A stretch of 64,000 nt of DNA. It comes from Anastatus disparis. Its lineage: Eukaryota; Arthropoda; Insecta; Hymenoptera; Eupelmidae. Location: positions 920,501-984,500 of the forward strand of contig JAFFSR010000021.1 in NCBI GenBank assembly GCA_017163975.1. The letters run 5' to 3'. Each line of letters opens with the position of its first letter. Positions within the stretch are counted from its first letter, which is position 1. The notes under the pieces are model-generated. The model searched no databases, was not told where the DNA came from, and saw nothing but the letters and a program-made list of their open reading frames with translations. Shown here piece by piece: positions 32,724-43,438 of this stretch. A program made the position numbers and the translations under genes.

Positions 32724-34265
32724 TCATTTAATTAGAGATATTATAAGTTTTTTTCTTTTGATGTTTCATAAAAATCTTATTAATTTCAGTATACTTAGTG
32801 ATAAACGTAATACTTATTATTCAACACAAATTGTTATGATATTACTGACTCAAGAATTTAGATTGACCTAATTTTGTTTTATAAAATCAGAGAATGTTAT
32901 ACAATTGCTGACTTATGTTTTGATTGTTATACATTGACCTCTTGCTGTTGTTGATATACAAAACCGTATCGTAACCGACAGATGTTTCGCTGAATTTGTA
33001 CTTTTACAAGTTCGATACACTTTGTAATGTTTTGATGATCAATGTCTACTTTTAAATGTAGTTTATTTATTTTATGTTATATTGATATTATTAATGTATC
33101 AAATTTGAATAATTTTGAAATACAGATTGTTTTTAAAATCGTAGTAATTTTTAATTGAATAATGAAAATTTATTGTAATTTCTTCACTAAAATTTTTTTT
33201 TTTCTAAAAATATTTTGTTGACCGTGAATTTTTAATATTTTTTAAATGTGTCACTTCTGTTGGTTTAGTTATTTTCACTTATGTAGCACTTTTGAATTTT
33301 TTTTATTTATGTATTGATATATAGATTTTATTTATATATTTAATATATTTTAAAATTTGTTTCAATATTAGTATTTGTATTTTATTTTAAAGTATGAATA
33401 GCATTTTGTGTAAATTGTATATTTTGATTCAATGATTATTATTTGCACTTTTATTTATTTTCAATTTAAATTAAATTCCTTTTTTTTATTTGTTTCATAT
33501 ATTATTTTCGTTTATTTATCGATGCACTTTGTATTTAATATTTCGTATATAATATTTATTTATTCAGTGATGTATATAATATTTAGATTGCACTTAATCT
33601 ATTTGCGTTTAATATTTTATTCATTTATTTATTTATGCACTTTTATTTGATTCATCGATATTATTTATGCGCTTATATTTTATTCATTTATATTATTTAT
33701 TCACTTGATATGATGTGTGCTTTGAATATATTCATTTATTTAGTTAATATATTTATTTATTTGATATATTTATCTCTTTATTTGATTGCACTTGTATATT
33801 GTATTTTATTTTTATTTTATTTAGATTATTTATATGCACTTTGTATATTTTATTTCATTTAATTTCACCTTATATATTTCATTTATGTAATTTCACTTTG
33901 TATATTTCATTTATTTAATTTCACTTTATTTATTTTATTTTTTTGCACTTTATATTTTATTTTATTTATGTATATTCACTTCATATATTTTATTTTATTT
34001 ATGTATTTTCACTTTATATCATTTATTTTATATATTTGCACTTTATGTTTTATTTCATTTATATATTTTCACTTTATATATTTTATTTTATTCATGTATT
34101 TTCACTTTATATGATTTATTTTATTACACTTTATTGTGCTTCTGAATTTATTTAATTATCTGCCCTTTATATATATATTTGTTATTTCTCACTTCTCATT
34201 GAATATTATATTTTCATACTAATAATCTTCAAGTATATTTAATACGATCCTTCAATTAAAAATTT
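32724..34265 (-). repeat. 5' leader of element B with degenerate tandem repeats
   Basis: About 1.5 kb lies between the 5' LTR and gag with no real gene. From about 33430 to 34165 it is a run of imperfect repeats built on 'TATATTTTATTTTATTTATG' and 'TTCACTTTATA', with a period of roughly 35-50 bases. Open plus-strand frames here are low-complexity (Phe/Ile/Tyr-rich) artefacts of the repeat. Confidence 0.65.
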
Positions 34266-34277
34266 GTACTGGAACCA
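34266..34277 (-). other. Primer binding site of element B
   Basis: On the element's strand TGGTTCCAGTAC begins three bases after the end of the 5' LTR. TGG pairs with the CCA end of a tRNA. I cannot name the tRNA from sequence alone. Confidence 0.6.
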
Positions 34278-34280
34278 AAA

Positions 34281-35152
34281 TGTTAAGTCCTGGCTTTACA
34301 CCAGGACGGAGTTAATGATTGATTATGTTGATGTTATGAGAAAAATATATTTTATTAAATAAAAGAATAAAGTTTGATTTTAAAATATTTAATTTGAAAG
34401 TTAAGTCTAGTGATAGAAAAGCTCTACCAATTTTAATTGTTATGAATCGTTCTCACGATTAAATATACTTGAATTGAAATAATGTAGATCAAAATATAAT
34501 TGTAAGAATCTTACCTTGATTCGGCTAAGTAGATACAGGCAGACAGTAAATAAGTACACTTGATTTAATATTTTAATTATAGAGATTTTATTTGTTACTT
34601 TTATAATAAACTGAATATAGTGCGCGAATATTTGAATAATTTTATAGTGCGAGGAATATAGTTATAATAATTGTATCTTTGAAGTGCTTATAGAAATTCT
34701 TTGATAAAGTGCTTTGAAAAAGTGTCTGCTTTCAAGTGCTTATTGAAGTGCTCTCATATATGATTTCTCGTTCGTATTTATAGTAATTATTCATATTTAT
34801 TATTTATGAATAATTGTTTTATAATTTCTTTAAAGTTGATAAACAAAATTGATTATTAAGCATTTTTATGAAGTTTTATAATTTGAATTCTGAATTGAGA
34901 TTAATCGATGAAGCAATGCTTATTATGCATTTTGATTCTTATTGAATGATATGGTTAACGTGGTAAATCTGGTTCATGTAGTCTTCGTAATTGTTCTTAC
35001 TTTGTTGATTCCGTAAATCGCATTGCACTTCGTTTCTTAACAAATGACTTACTTTTACAATATGCTCGCTAAGGTTAATTAGTTGATTGATCAATAACTG
35101 TATATTTTTGGAATGATAAATTTTTAAATAAAAGATACGTCGTGACGTAACA
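34281..35152 (-). repeat. 5' LTR of element B (872 bp)
   Basis: TGTTAAGTCC ... GACGTAACA, nearly identical to the left LTR after its two MITEs are subtracted. It has a TTAA in place of the MITEs (in 'attttattaaataaaag', about 34345-34362). It contains the 5' half of the element's promoter by position; no specific promoter motif could be assigned. Confidence 0.95.
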
Positions 35153-35156
35153 CGTA

Positions 35157-35208
35157 CACCGTTCCCGCTACCGATTTGATTTTCATAGTATGCTATATAA
35201 TGACTCAT
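35157..35208 (-). pseudogene. Polinton PX-like core protein, N-terminal piece
   Basis: The ATG at 35208 begins MSHYIAYYENQIGSGNG, the kind of short Tyr/Gln/Gly-rich start seen in Polinton PX-like proteins. It is cut after about 18 codons by element B (target repeat CGTA at 35153-35156). The gene resumes at 21585 on the other side of element B. It lies 13 bases after the stop of the candidate minor capsid gene, as expected for a tight late-gene cluster. Confidence 0.75.
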
Positions 35209-35221
35209 TTTACACTCACAT

Positions 35222-36121
35222 TTAAAGAACACGCTTAAAATGAAGTGTCAATGCGAGAGTTCCATGCTTGAATGCTATAGGATTACCGTGTGCGTCTCTT
35301 ATATCAATAACGATATTGCTAAATGCATTTTTCATCAGTCGTATATATTTAATAGGTGCAAAATTTTTTACTATTGTAGTTCCAAATTTGTAATACGCAT
35401 TGTCTAAAGAAACAATTCTAAGTAATGAGGCTTGTGTGTACCCTACTGTGCAAGGTTCACAAACGTCCGAGTAGACAAATAACTGCTCAAGTATAACACG
35501 TGCTAAGCATGCTGGTCTGTTACGTGTTATAAACCCCCCATTATTATCTATTATAAACCGCATATAAGAGAATCTTGGCGTTACTGTTATTATTTTCGTT
35601 TCAGAGTTTTCATCTTCTGATTTTGTGGTGTTCATTACACCAGGATCGTATCCTAATATTTTACCAATTTTTTCACCTATTGTTAAATAATGTGTTGACC
35701 CGCAGCTCATATCACACACAGTTTTAAGTTCATAATATCCAAAAGCTTTGGACGAGCGTGTAAAATTAAAATGATTACGCATGTTAGAGCTAGTATTGTT
35801 TATGCTTCCAACTAATTGTTCATCATTTTCATAATTAACGCACGGTATTTCATGTATATTGATTGTGTATAGCTTAGTGGTTGCTTTTTTTATATTATTT
35901 TCAGTACAGAAAAAATTCAATTTTGTTCCTTTAGTTTTGTGTGAAAAATGTGGAATAGTACAGGGTATATAAATCTCTGCAAGACCAACACACCAGTCAC
36001 CGTGAAGCCACATTTCATGAGCTAGTTGCGTGGTAAAACAAGTAGTTGTATTATCAGAAAAAATATCGCATGCTACTGTTACTGGGTAATACAAGATTAT
36101 TCGTAAGTACTCATATTGCAA
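35222..36121 (-). CDS. Polinton candidate minor capsid protein (299 aa, open)
   Basis: An intact frame starts at ATG 36121. The N-terminal part (DIFSDNTTTCFTTQL, then LHGDWCVGLAEIYIP) matches the recurring Polinton pattern 'PDN..ANFTTxL...LEGxWEVGLxEI'. That protein sits between integrase and PX/capsid genes and is widely treated as a structural, possibly penton-like or minor capsid protein. No membrane segment or catalytic motif is seen. The start overlaps the end of the integrase by 11 bases. With its length normal and no stops, it is one of the two best-preserved Polinton genes here. The exact structural role is inferred. Confidence 0.7.
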   Translation of the reverse strand: MQYEYLRIILYYPVTVACDIFSDNTTTCFTTQLAHEMWLHGDWCVGLAEIYIPCTIPHFSHKTKGTKLNFFCTENNIKKATTKLYTINIHEIPCVNYENDEQLVGSINNTSSNMRNHFNFTRSSKAFGYYELKTVCDMSCGSTHYLTIGEKIGKILGYDPGVMNTTKSEDENSETKIITVTPRFSYMRFIIDNNGGFITRNRPACLARVILEQLFVYSDVCEPCTVGYTQASLLRIVSLDNAYYKFGTTIVKNFAPIKYIRLMKNAFSNIVIDIRDAHGNPIAFKHGTLALTLHFKRVL

Positions 36122-37215
36122 CGAGCTCGGATTCGAGAATCCACGAATTTAATTTCTCGGGGTATCCTATCCACTTTACAAGGACTTCTTTTTTCTTGCC
36201 TCGACCTCTAGAACGTATAACACATTCAATTTTATAAGTTTTTGTTTTCATACGATTTTTACCTACTAAGGTCAATTCTTCGGTATATAAAATCCCTTGA
36301 ATTTTTTCTTCTGCCAGATCAATTAATTCGTATGTGTAAATATCTTGAGGTTTAGAAACTCGTGAAATTTTGAAAATTTCTTTATTCCAACAGTGAACAT
36401 AACCTTTTTCAAAAAGATGCTTCGTGCGACTGATACACACAAAATCACCAACCTTGTATTTAGCAGGTTTCAATCCACGTGCTTTTCTGTTTTTTACCAT
36501 CATTGCGTTTTCATGAATGTTCCAAATTTTCACGCACTTGTATTGTATTGTATATAGTAACAGAAGCCGGTATCATTTTTATACTACTATAAGGTATATG
36601 ATTATAACTTCGTACAAGGTCCTGTAATATATCTATATATCTGTATGAATTTCTATATGTAAAATATCGCCATAAATGTTCTTTTAAAGTTCTGTTAAAA
36701 CGCTCAACAGCAACAGTCTTAACATCTGGAGAAGGAGCAATACCGAATAGGATACCTTTGGTTTTTAAAAATTTTTGAAAAGCACTACCTATAAATTCTT
36801 TACCGCGATCAGTTTGTAAGAATACAGGTATTTGACCTTTTGCTCGGGACAAAATTTCAATGAAAGCTTTTACGACTGCCTGATCGGTTTTATCCTTCAT
36901 GGGTTGAACAAAAGCAAATTTACTAAATACATCTATAGCTACTAATAAGTACGAGTACCCATCATTATAATTTTTTAAAGTTCGTACATCGACTAGGTCT
37001 AATTCCCAAACTGCATCTATCATGTATACATTATAATGTAGGCGAGGAAATTTTTTCTTATTGGTTTATGAAAGGTATATGCATCTTGATTACTCATCTA
37101 TTCTAAAATACGTTTAGGCGAGTCACTTTTGTTTAAACGCAAAAGTTTTTATGCACTAGAAAAGCCAGCTTCCTGAGCTGGGTTAAAATATTGTTTTTCA
37201 TACTTTTTAATCATT
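36111..37215 (-). pseudogene. INT: Polinton integrase with C-terminal chromodomain
   Basis: This retroviral-type DDE integrase inserts the Polinton DNA. The N-terminal segment (about 37215-37024) is readable but has two stops (NQDAYTFHKPIRKNFP marks it). The core ORF (37023-36511) holds D (VWELDLVDV), D (FLQTDRGKEF) and E (VAVERFNRTLKEH). A frameshift near 36520 leads to the second ORF (36533-36111), with KYKVGDFVCISRTKHLFEKG. A chromodomain follows (YKIECVIRSRGRGKKKEVLV, then WIGYPEKLNSWILESEL), which would target insertion to modified histones. The catalytic triad is intact. It is followed tightly by the minor capsid gene. Confidence 0.92.
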
Positions 37216-37221
37216 GCACTG

Positions 37222-38058
37222 TTATAAATTCATAGAAAACCAATCCCTTTGCTGCGGGGTAATTAAATTGTTTTGTAATATTTTACTTTTTTCTTTCACT
37301 TTTTCCTTTACGCGAGATGATATTTTACGTTTTTTTTCTGCTTTACCACCATTCGAATTTTCTATTTCGCTATTGGAGCTGCTTTGTAAAGGCACTGTTT
37401 GTGGTGTCACATTATCTCTCGAAAATGGTTCAACTGATTCAACTTCCCAGTAATATTAAATTCTTATGATTGCGCGTGGCGCGTTAGATGCGCGCAAAAT
37501 ATTTGCAAAATGTGCTCTACCGATAGCGTTAAAATTTTTTCTATTTCTTAATGCGTCATTAACCAGATCTACGATACTTGAATTATTTATGACATTACCA
37601 TCTACAGTAACGTTTCCATTTTTATTTCAAGTTAATCGATCGGATAAGTGAGTTTTTAAATAACTTATCAATTGAGTTGCTTTATCTATATATGTTTTTG
37701 GGACGTGAGCTAAAATAGACGAATCAGACATTTGAGCATCGTTTTTTGTGAAAGTTGTGTTCGGAAAATCATCTGCTTTCACTCTAGTATTTTTTATGAA
37801 AAATAAATATCTCTGTAACGATTGTAAGAAGTTACTCCATTTTTTACGGTCGTCTGGAAAATCGTCAGATGTTAAAACATTGCTCATTTCTTCATCGAGA
37901 CGTAAAAATTCATCTCCTGGTGTCTGGATGTTTTTAAGTGTTTCCAAATGTTTTAAGCCTTTTTTACTTCCTTGACCATCTTGTGCGTTAGTCTGCGCTT
38001 CGTCAACATAATCCAAACTGTCTTGTGGAACTATAACTATTTTTCGAGCACGTTCCAT
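37222..38058 (-). pseudogene. Conserved Polinton protein of unknown function, upstream of integrase
   Basis: The frame starts with MERARKIVIVPQDSLDYVD at 38058. It has a TGA near 37627 and a TAA near 37457, but the same frame can be followed to 37222, ending TPQQRDWFSMNL. The central DEEMSNVLTSDDFPDDRKKW and a Lys/Glu-rich C-terminal segment are visible. I recall proteins of this shape (short basic start, 'LDxEM..IL' helix) in invertebrate Polintons, but no function is established. It lies directly before the integrase on the same strand. Confidence 0.6.
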
Positions 38059-38207
38059 TATGTGAAATAGCGTCTCTGTTTAGAAAAAAAAGGTTATTTC
38101 ACAGCAATCGGAAATTTGTCATATATAATAAATAGAGGTAAGAAAAGTTTCTACTGATTTACAATATCTTATATCTTTTAAAAATTAGGTTTCCTGTGTG
38201 TGTGTCT

Positions 38208-38730
38208 ACTTTTTCGTTCACATTCTGTCTTAAAAGCCTTCCATTTTAAACACACTTAAAACACTCAAAATCACATATGTTTTTCAATCTGTTTATTTAT
38301 ATTTATTTTAATTTTTATTTAGAAATTTAGTAATATTTTAAGATGTTTTTAAACGAACAGATGTATATATTCTACTGTAAAAGTACAGGAAATGGGTAAC
38401 GTTAAAAAGTTTTTATGTTTCCTCTATACACTTATGTTTTTCGTTTACATTCCGTCTCAACAGCCACCCACTTTAAACACTTAAAACACTTGAAACACAT
38501 ATGTTTTTCAATCTGTTTCTGTTATATTTATTTTAATGAATGTATTATTTTTCAAGATGTTTAATTTTTAAAAAACCACCAAATGTTTATATTATACTAT
38601 AAAAGTACAGGAAATGGGTGACGTTAAAAAGTTTTTATGTATCCTGTATACAATTATGGTTTTTCGTTCATATTCTGTCTTAACATACAGCCACTGAAAG
38701 CACTTAAAACACTTATGGTTTTAAATCTGT
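38208..38730. repeat. Tandem repeat of about 225 bp (2.3 units) in the Polinton
   Basis: The string TTTTCGTT(C/T)A(C/T)ATTC(T/C)GTCT recurs at 38211, 38437 and 38661. 'AAAGTACAGGAAATGGGT' occurs at about 38378 and 38604. Units are 224-226 bp and about 85% alike by eye. They lie in the gap between two minus-strand Polinton genes and carry no ORF. They could be old duplications or control sequence. Confidence 0.75.
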
Positions 38731-38755
38731 TTCTTTTCTGATTTATTTTAGTTAT

Positions 38756-39266
38756 TCAAAGTAGTGAAAAGCGGGTGTTAATATTATTTTTTAAAATAGC
38801 AGACATAAGCAAATCCAGTAAGGGAGTGATCAATAACGGTAAAAAACGACCTCCGCTTTGTAATATCAGACGCTTTTTCTTTTTCCAAATAGAAGTTTCT
38901 TTATGCTTTTGCGCACTGTTATTTTTTATTTTTTTATCCTTTACACTTGTCACGGCTTTGTCAGCGAGTTTTCTTTAAATATTTTTATTTTTTGACGTCT
39001 GTTTTTTATTTTTATTTTTTAAAATAATACTACCCTTTAATGTATTTAGAGCACACTCACATATGCACCTTATGAGATTTTTATCTGCAGCGCGTACAAG
39101 AGCGTCTCGTTCCTTTGACGCTGCGTGACAAAGTGCGTGTAAAAATGCAATGCACTTTTTTGTAAAAGGTTTGGGTAATTTTATATTTCCAAAGCACCCA
39201 CAACTATTTGTTTTTTTTTTAAGCGTTAGTGGGGCTCGCTTGATTCGATGATGCTATCGCAGCCAT
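38756..39266 (-). pseudogene. Conserved small Polinton/adintovirus-like protein (membrane-active candidate)
   Basis: It starts MAAIASSNQASPTNA (ATG at 39266) and shifts frame at a T-run near 39215. It then reads KDLIKC-like NLIRCICECALNTLKG, a basic spacer, and LQSGGRFLPLLITPLLDLLM at the end. The combination of 'CECALNxLKG' and a C-terminal GG-F-L-P-L-L hydrophobic helix recurs in many Polinton and adintovirus-type genomes. The terminal hydrophobic segment suggests a membrane-active or structural protein, by inference only. It sits directly downstream of the packaging ATPase. Confidence 0.6.
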
Positions 39267-39297
39267 CTCGATTCATAAACTGAAGTATTTATAAAAC

Positions 39298-39941
39298 TAA
39301 CGACGCTTTTTCTTAAGTATGTACACATAATAGTGTGAATCATCTGGAAAAATACATGCGTGGAAACGAAAATCATCGGGTGTATCTTGTTTTAAGTCTA
39401 TTAAAAAATACAAAAATCCTTTTTTAGTGGCATCAAAATATATTTCTTAAATAAATTTCGAATCTTCAGGATAAATTTGTCTAGCTAAATACAAGATTTG
39501 TACACGGTCACGAGGATTTTTGAAGAGTATTAGGTAGCTAGCATTTAACGATATATCTCTTTGACCATTGTGAAAAAGATTCTGCGTTATAAAAATGACG
39601 CTTATTTTTTTATGATGACTGCCCTTTGTGAATAGACCGGTGATCGTATTGTTCGAGCCTTCTTGCATAAGACCGTCAATAATCATAAGTTTTTTACACG
39701 TAATATCGCTCAAATAATCTGCAGGGTCTGGCAACCCTTTGAAAAATTCTATTCGTCCATATGGTGATTTAAATTGATTATAAGTTTCTTGCCATTTACC
39801 GTAATAAAACATTAATCTATCGAATTTTACATCAAACATTTTATCGAGATAATTTATAAATCTTTTTATAAAATTAGTTTTACCAACTCCGGTCGGACCA
39901 GCACATAAAGCTGTAAAAGAATGGTGAAATCTAATGTCCAT
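39298..39941 (-). pseudogene. ATPase: Polinton packaging ATPase (FtsK/HerA family)
   Basis: This would power DNA packaging into capsids. The Walker A motif is GPTGVGKTNF near residue 16. Walker B is LMIIDGLM near residue 88, and a conserved VIFITQNLF (sensor-like) follows. The ORF stops at 39447, but one TAA later the same frame resumes (IYFDATKKGFLYFLIDL) to a natural end near 39298. One nonsense change is thus the only visible damage. Length and motif spacing fit the family. The start ATG at 39941 agrees with the usual short lead before Walker A. Confidence 0.92.
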
Positions 39942-40940
39942 AGTATTTGTCGATAATATCTCATTGGCGTGTGTACGATAGAATCGATGTATTCTTACTA
40001 AGTTGATGACGAATTTAAAAAGAAAATATGTATCTACAATAACAACTTTTAAGCTATGCTAGCTATTTACCACGGGGGAGGGCCCCAGGACGAACACGCG
40101 CCTGCTGTAGATACACACGCGACATGTCAGCTGATTTAAGCGCGTGTGTACTTACGCCGCTGATACGCGTGCATCGCTCCATCTAACGCTAAATTAGCTA
40201 CTAGCTATGTTATGACCGATAATAAGCACGCGGGAGCACGCGCCCTACATCAGCTGATGTGCGTGCTCTGCGGTGTTAATGCAGCTATGTATTAGCTGTA
40301 ACTGTTGCGTGCAATATTATCAAAATTTACGTTAAAATTTTTAAAATAATTGATTTAAAATGATGTAATAAAAATTATTTATATAAATTAATTTTTAAAT
40401 TAAAATTAATAATTATGATAAAGAGGGAAAAAGGTATAACTGCAGGTATATTAAAGAAAAAAAGACATGTTATTTTACAGAATTTATTGACACAACCATT
40501 TAAAAATTTTATTACATTTGTTTTTACAGATAATGTCTTCAAATGCTCCGTCGACCCGCTAGTACGTGATTTATAATCAAGCATTAACACCCGCCATTTT
40601 ACGAATTAGAGGAGATTAATGCAGTTTTGATAACTGAAATACTTATAGAAACGCATATTTGAAAGTAAGATTATACTTTCAGATACGCATCTTTTAAAAA
40701 TATTGCAGATATCAAATCTACTGTAATTTCAGCCAATTTATAAATTGGAGTGCATTAAAAATGCTTGAATTTAAATTGTGTACGAGCGCGTAAACGCAAT
40801 AAACTATTAACATAATTATTTACATTAATATTTGTACGCAATGTATTTTACAGTATACTGATTCGGTAATAAAACACATATATACGTATGTATATAAAAT
40901 TATATATAATTACATTTTATAACGGCGCATTATTACTTAA
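39942..40940. other. Polinton intergenic region
   Basis: No gene is seen. The part 40060-40300 is clearly richer in GC than its surroundings. It holds repeats of 'gctagctat', 'cagctgat' and 'gcacgcg', including the palindromic 'catcagctgatg' at 40250-40261. It could be a control or origin-like zone. From 40300 on it is AT-rich without structure. Confidence 0.5.
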
Positions 40941-41695
40941 GGTTGTATGGGCTATACAGTCTGTATCAAAAGTTAGTTTTTTAGAAAATCGTCTATATTT
41001 TTCGGTAGAAAGTAATTATTCAATTTTAAGTTTAGTAACTTATTAGATAATATTAAAACAATCATTTCAAACTTTGTTTCATTTAAATGTAATGAATTAT
41101 TAAAGAGTTATAACATTTTAAAGTTTATAAATTTTACACAAATCTAATGCAATCATAAATAATAATGCCAAACTTTTGAAAATGGTTTTATTTGACTGCA
41201 ACAAAGTTTATTTTGTTCAGTTTAAAATTTAGAATCTATTGACGAGGATGGAATTTTGATTTTTATTTTTTATTAAAATTTATTGCTAATTTTCTGCGAA
41301 AAAATGTATATGTCTCAGACGGTACTTACTGTTTTATCATAGAAGATTAGCAATAAATTTTAATACGAAATAAAAATCAAAATTCCATCCTCGTCAATAG
41401 ATTCTAAATTTTAAACTGAACAAAATAAACTTTGTTGCAGTCAAATAAAATCATTTTTGAAAGTTTGGCATTATTATTTATGATTGCATTAGATTTGTGT
41501 AAAATTTATAAACTTTAAAATGTTATAACTTTTTAATAATCCATTATATTTAAATGAAACAAAGTTTGAAATGATTGTTTTAATATTATCTAATAAGTTA
41601 CTAAGCTAAAAATTAGATAATTACTTTCTACCAAAAAATATAGACAATTTTCTAAGAAACTAACTTTTGACACAGACTGTATAGCCCATACAACC
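40941..41695. mobile_element. TTAA-flanked foldback MITE, family 4 (755 bp)
   Basis: The ends GGTTGTATGGGCTATACAG and CTGTATAGCCCATACAACC are inverse. Nearly the whole element is one long hairpin with a centre near 41310-41330. TTAA lies at 40937-40940 and 41696-41699. The arms are about 95% alike by eye, so it is rather young. No coding potential. Confidence 0.93.
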
Positions 41696-41890
41696 TTAAT
41701 GATTGTTTTTAAATTTTTATTTCTTATTTTTACAATTTTTTTCAAATTTTAATGTTAGAATAATTTTTTTTTAATGATTTTTAGAAGAATTGATATAGAT
41801 TGAAAAATTTTTTTAATATTTACATCTCAATATTTGAAAATCTTTCTTTTTGAATTTGTTCAGCAATACATATTATCAAAAATGCTAAGA

Positions 41891-42760
41891 TTACTTCAAA
41901 ATAACATTATAATATTTCGCTGTAAAATCACTAGGTAAATTTTCTTTTAATTTACGATAGAACAATTCTATAACAGAGTTATCATTTAAAAAATTTTTAA
42001 ATTCACTTAAATTATCCAACATATTTATTTTGCTGTCTCTGATGATACTCGTTGATAAACAATACCACGCGTGTATTCCTTTAAAAATGTTGCACACGAA
42101 TCTATATTTTTTTTTATGTTCCTCAAGACGCGCTATGTGTGCGTTGATACATTCACTTACAGTTTTAACGCCTTTAAAAGTAACGAGCTGCATTACAATA
42201 GTAGGTAAGTACATTTTTCCTTTTTTATTTTGTTGATTAATATCCGTACTCTGAAATGAGAGGTCTATAATTTCTCCGAAAGATGATCGCTGCCCAATCG
42301 TTACAGACTTTGAACCATACGATGTTGTTAAGAAATGTTCATAATTACCCATAGTAAAAACACGTTGTCCATTATATTTTTCGTAATATTGATAATCATC
42401 GTTGAAGTAGGTGGATATTAAATTAAATTTTTCCTGCAAGTCGTTCCAAGTATTGACATCCATAACTAATTCACGTTGAGTTCCTTTCATACCACCACCA
42501 GCATTGACAAATTTCAACATAATATCGTATTTGAATACACCACTATCATTTGACTCTTGTGTCCGATCAAATACCACAATGATCCTTTTTGTATTGGAGA
42601 CATTTAAAGCGTAACAGGTAGCTAAAATAATGTTGAGTAGTCTTAATGTCCCATCTACCTGTTTACCCTCATAAACTCGACAACGTGCCTCGGATTGTAA
42701 CTCTACTTGCATTTGAGCCGTTCTAACTTTAACACTATTATGTAAATGACTATGTTTCAC
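41891..42760 (-). CDS. Uncharacterised Polinton-region protein (289 aa, open)
   Basis: An intact frame begins MKHSHLHNSVKVRTAQMQ. I do not recognise it. It contains KRIIVVFDRTQESN near residue 64, several aromatic-rich turns (YFNDDYQYYEKYNG), and Gly clusters (VNAGGGMKG). No signal peptide, membrane helix or zinc site is seen. It lies between the packaging ATPase and the divergent plus-strand genes, and keeps the Polinton's minus-strand orientation. That it is fully open in a badly decayed element suggests a recent shared history, chance, or selection. It may be a virion protein or a host-derived cargo gene. Confidence 0.6.
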   Translation of the reverse strand: MKHSHLHNSVKVRTAQMQVELQSEARCRVYEGKQVDGTLRLLNIILATCYALNVSNTKRIIVVFDRTQESNDSGVFKYDIMLKFVNAGGGMKGTQRELVMDVNTWNDLQEKFNLISTYFNDDYQYYEKYNGQRVFTMGNYEHFLTTSYGSKSVTIGQRSSFGEIIDLSFQSTDINQQNKKGKMYLPTIVMQLVTFKGVKTVSECINAHIARLEEHKKKYRFVCNIFKGIHAWYCLSTSIIRDSKINMLDNLSEFKNFLNDNSVIELFYRKLKENLPSDFTAKYYNVILK

Positions 42761-43438
42761 TGCAAGTGTTTTGTTAACTAATCTGTAAAAATTTATTCAT
42801 CCCGGCTTTTTAAACCCATAGCTCTGCCTACTACTATACGCACATATACATGAAATTTATATAAATAAGAAAAGAAGAAGGGGATACAAAAATTTTTCTA
42901 CACACCCATAGGTCTATTCAAGAAAACGCTTTTTAAAAATAAAAAAAGTAGGAATTTCAATTCTTATTTTTAGGAAAACGGTATTGAGTACTGTAAATGT
43001 TATGGATATAATAACTATTAAGATTTGTCCCACTGAGAAGATCTTTCTCTTATACAACCTTCTTTCTATTGCATTTTACAACGATTTTCACCCACGTTTC
43101 GCATTGTATTTACTAGTTTTTACTTCGGGGCCGAACCCGTTTTTTATTGCACTTAGGCTCCTTAGGAGTGTGGTGTATATAACAATTAACCTATACAGAG
43201 CACAGATGTTGAAAAACGTGTAAAATTTTCATCTATGTGAAAATGTCACATTTCCTTTTTGACCCCACCAGCGAATTTTTTTTTTTATTAAAAAACAAAC
43301 GTGGTTATTCTATAGAAAATGAAACAGAAAGATTTTCATTTACGTTTCAATTCCCGTATTAAAAGGTTCTCGCTCATCTTCGAGAAATTTTTTAAGTTTT
43401 TTTCTTTTCAAGTATTCCTTAAAATTTCAATTTTAAAA
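42761..43438. other. Divergent intergenic region, promoter candidates
   Basis: Genes run outward from here: minus-strand structural genes to the left, plus-strand genes to the right. A bidirectional promoter would be expected, but I see no specific motif beyond AT-rich blocks. No gene is supported. Confidence 0.4.

Larger units (their letters stand above)
21590..35152 (-). mobile_element. Ty3/Gypsy LTR retrotransposon B, complete with both LTRs
   Basis: The LTRs at 34281-35152 (5' LTR for this strand) and 21590-23330 (3' LTR) start TGTTAAGTCC and end GACGTAACA. The flanks carry a 4-bp repeat CGTA (21586-21589 and 35153-35156). On the minus strand the order is leader, gag (about 32720-30594), protease (30320-29847), RT and RNase H (29026-27290), linker with AT-hook (27280-26873) and integrase (26810-25530). 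It is inserted in the N-terminal part of the Polinton PX-like gene. The LTRs differ by only a few substitutions apart from two MITEs in the left one, so insertion was fairly recent compared with the Polinton's decay. Confidence 0.95.

Noticed and set aside
33432..34155. Plus-strand hydrophobic ORFs in the element B leader
   Set aside because: Low-complexity Phe/Ile/Tyr reading of AT-rich tandem repeats, with no stable family features.
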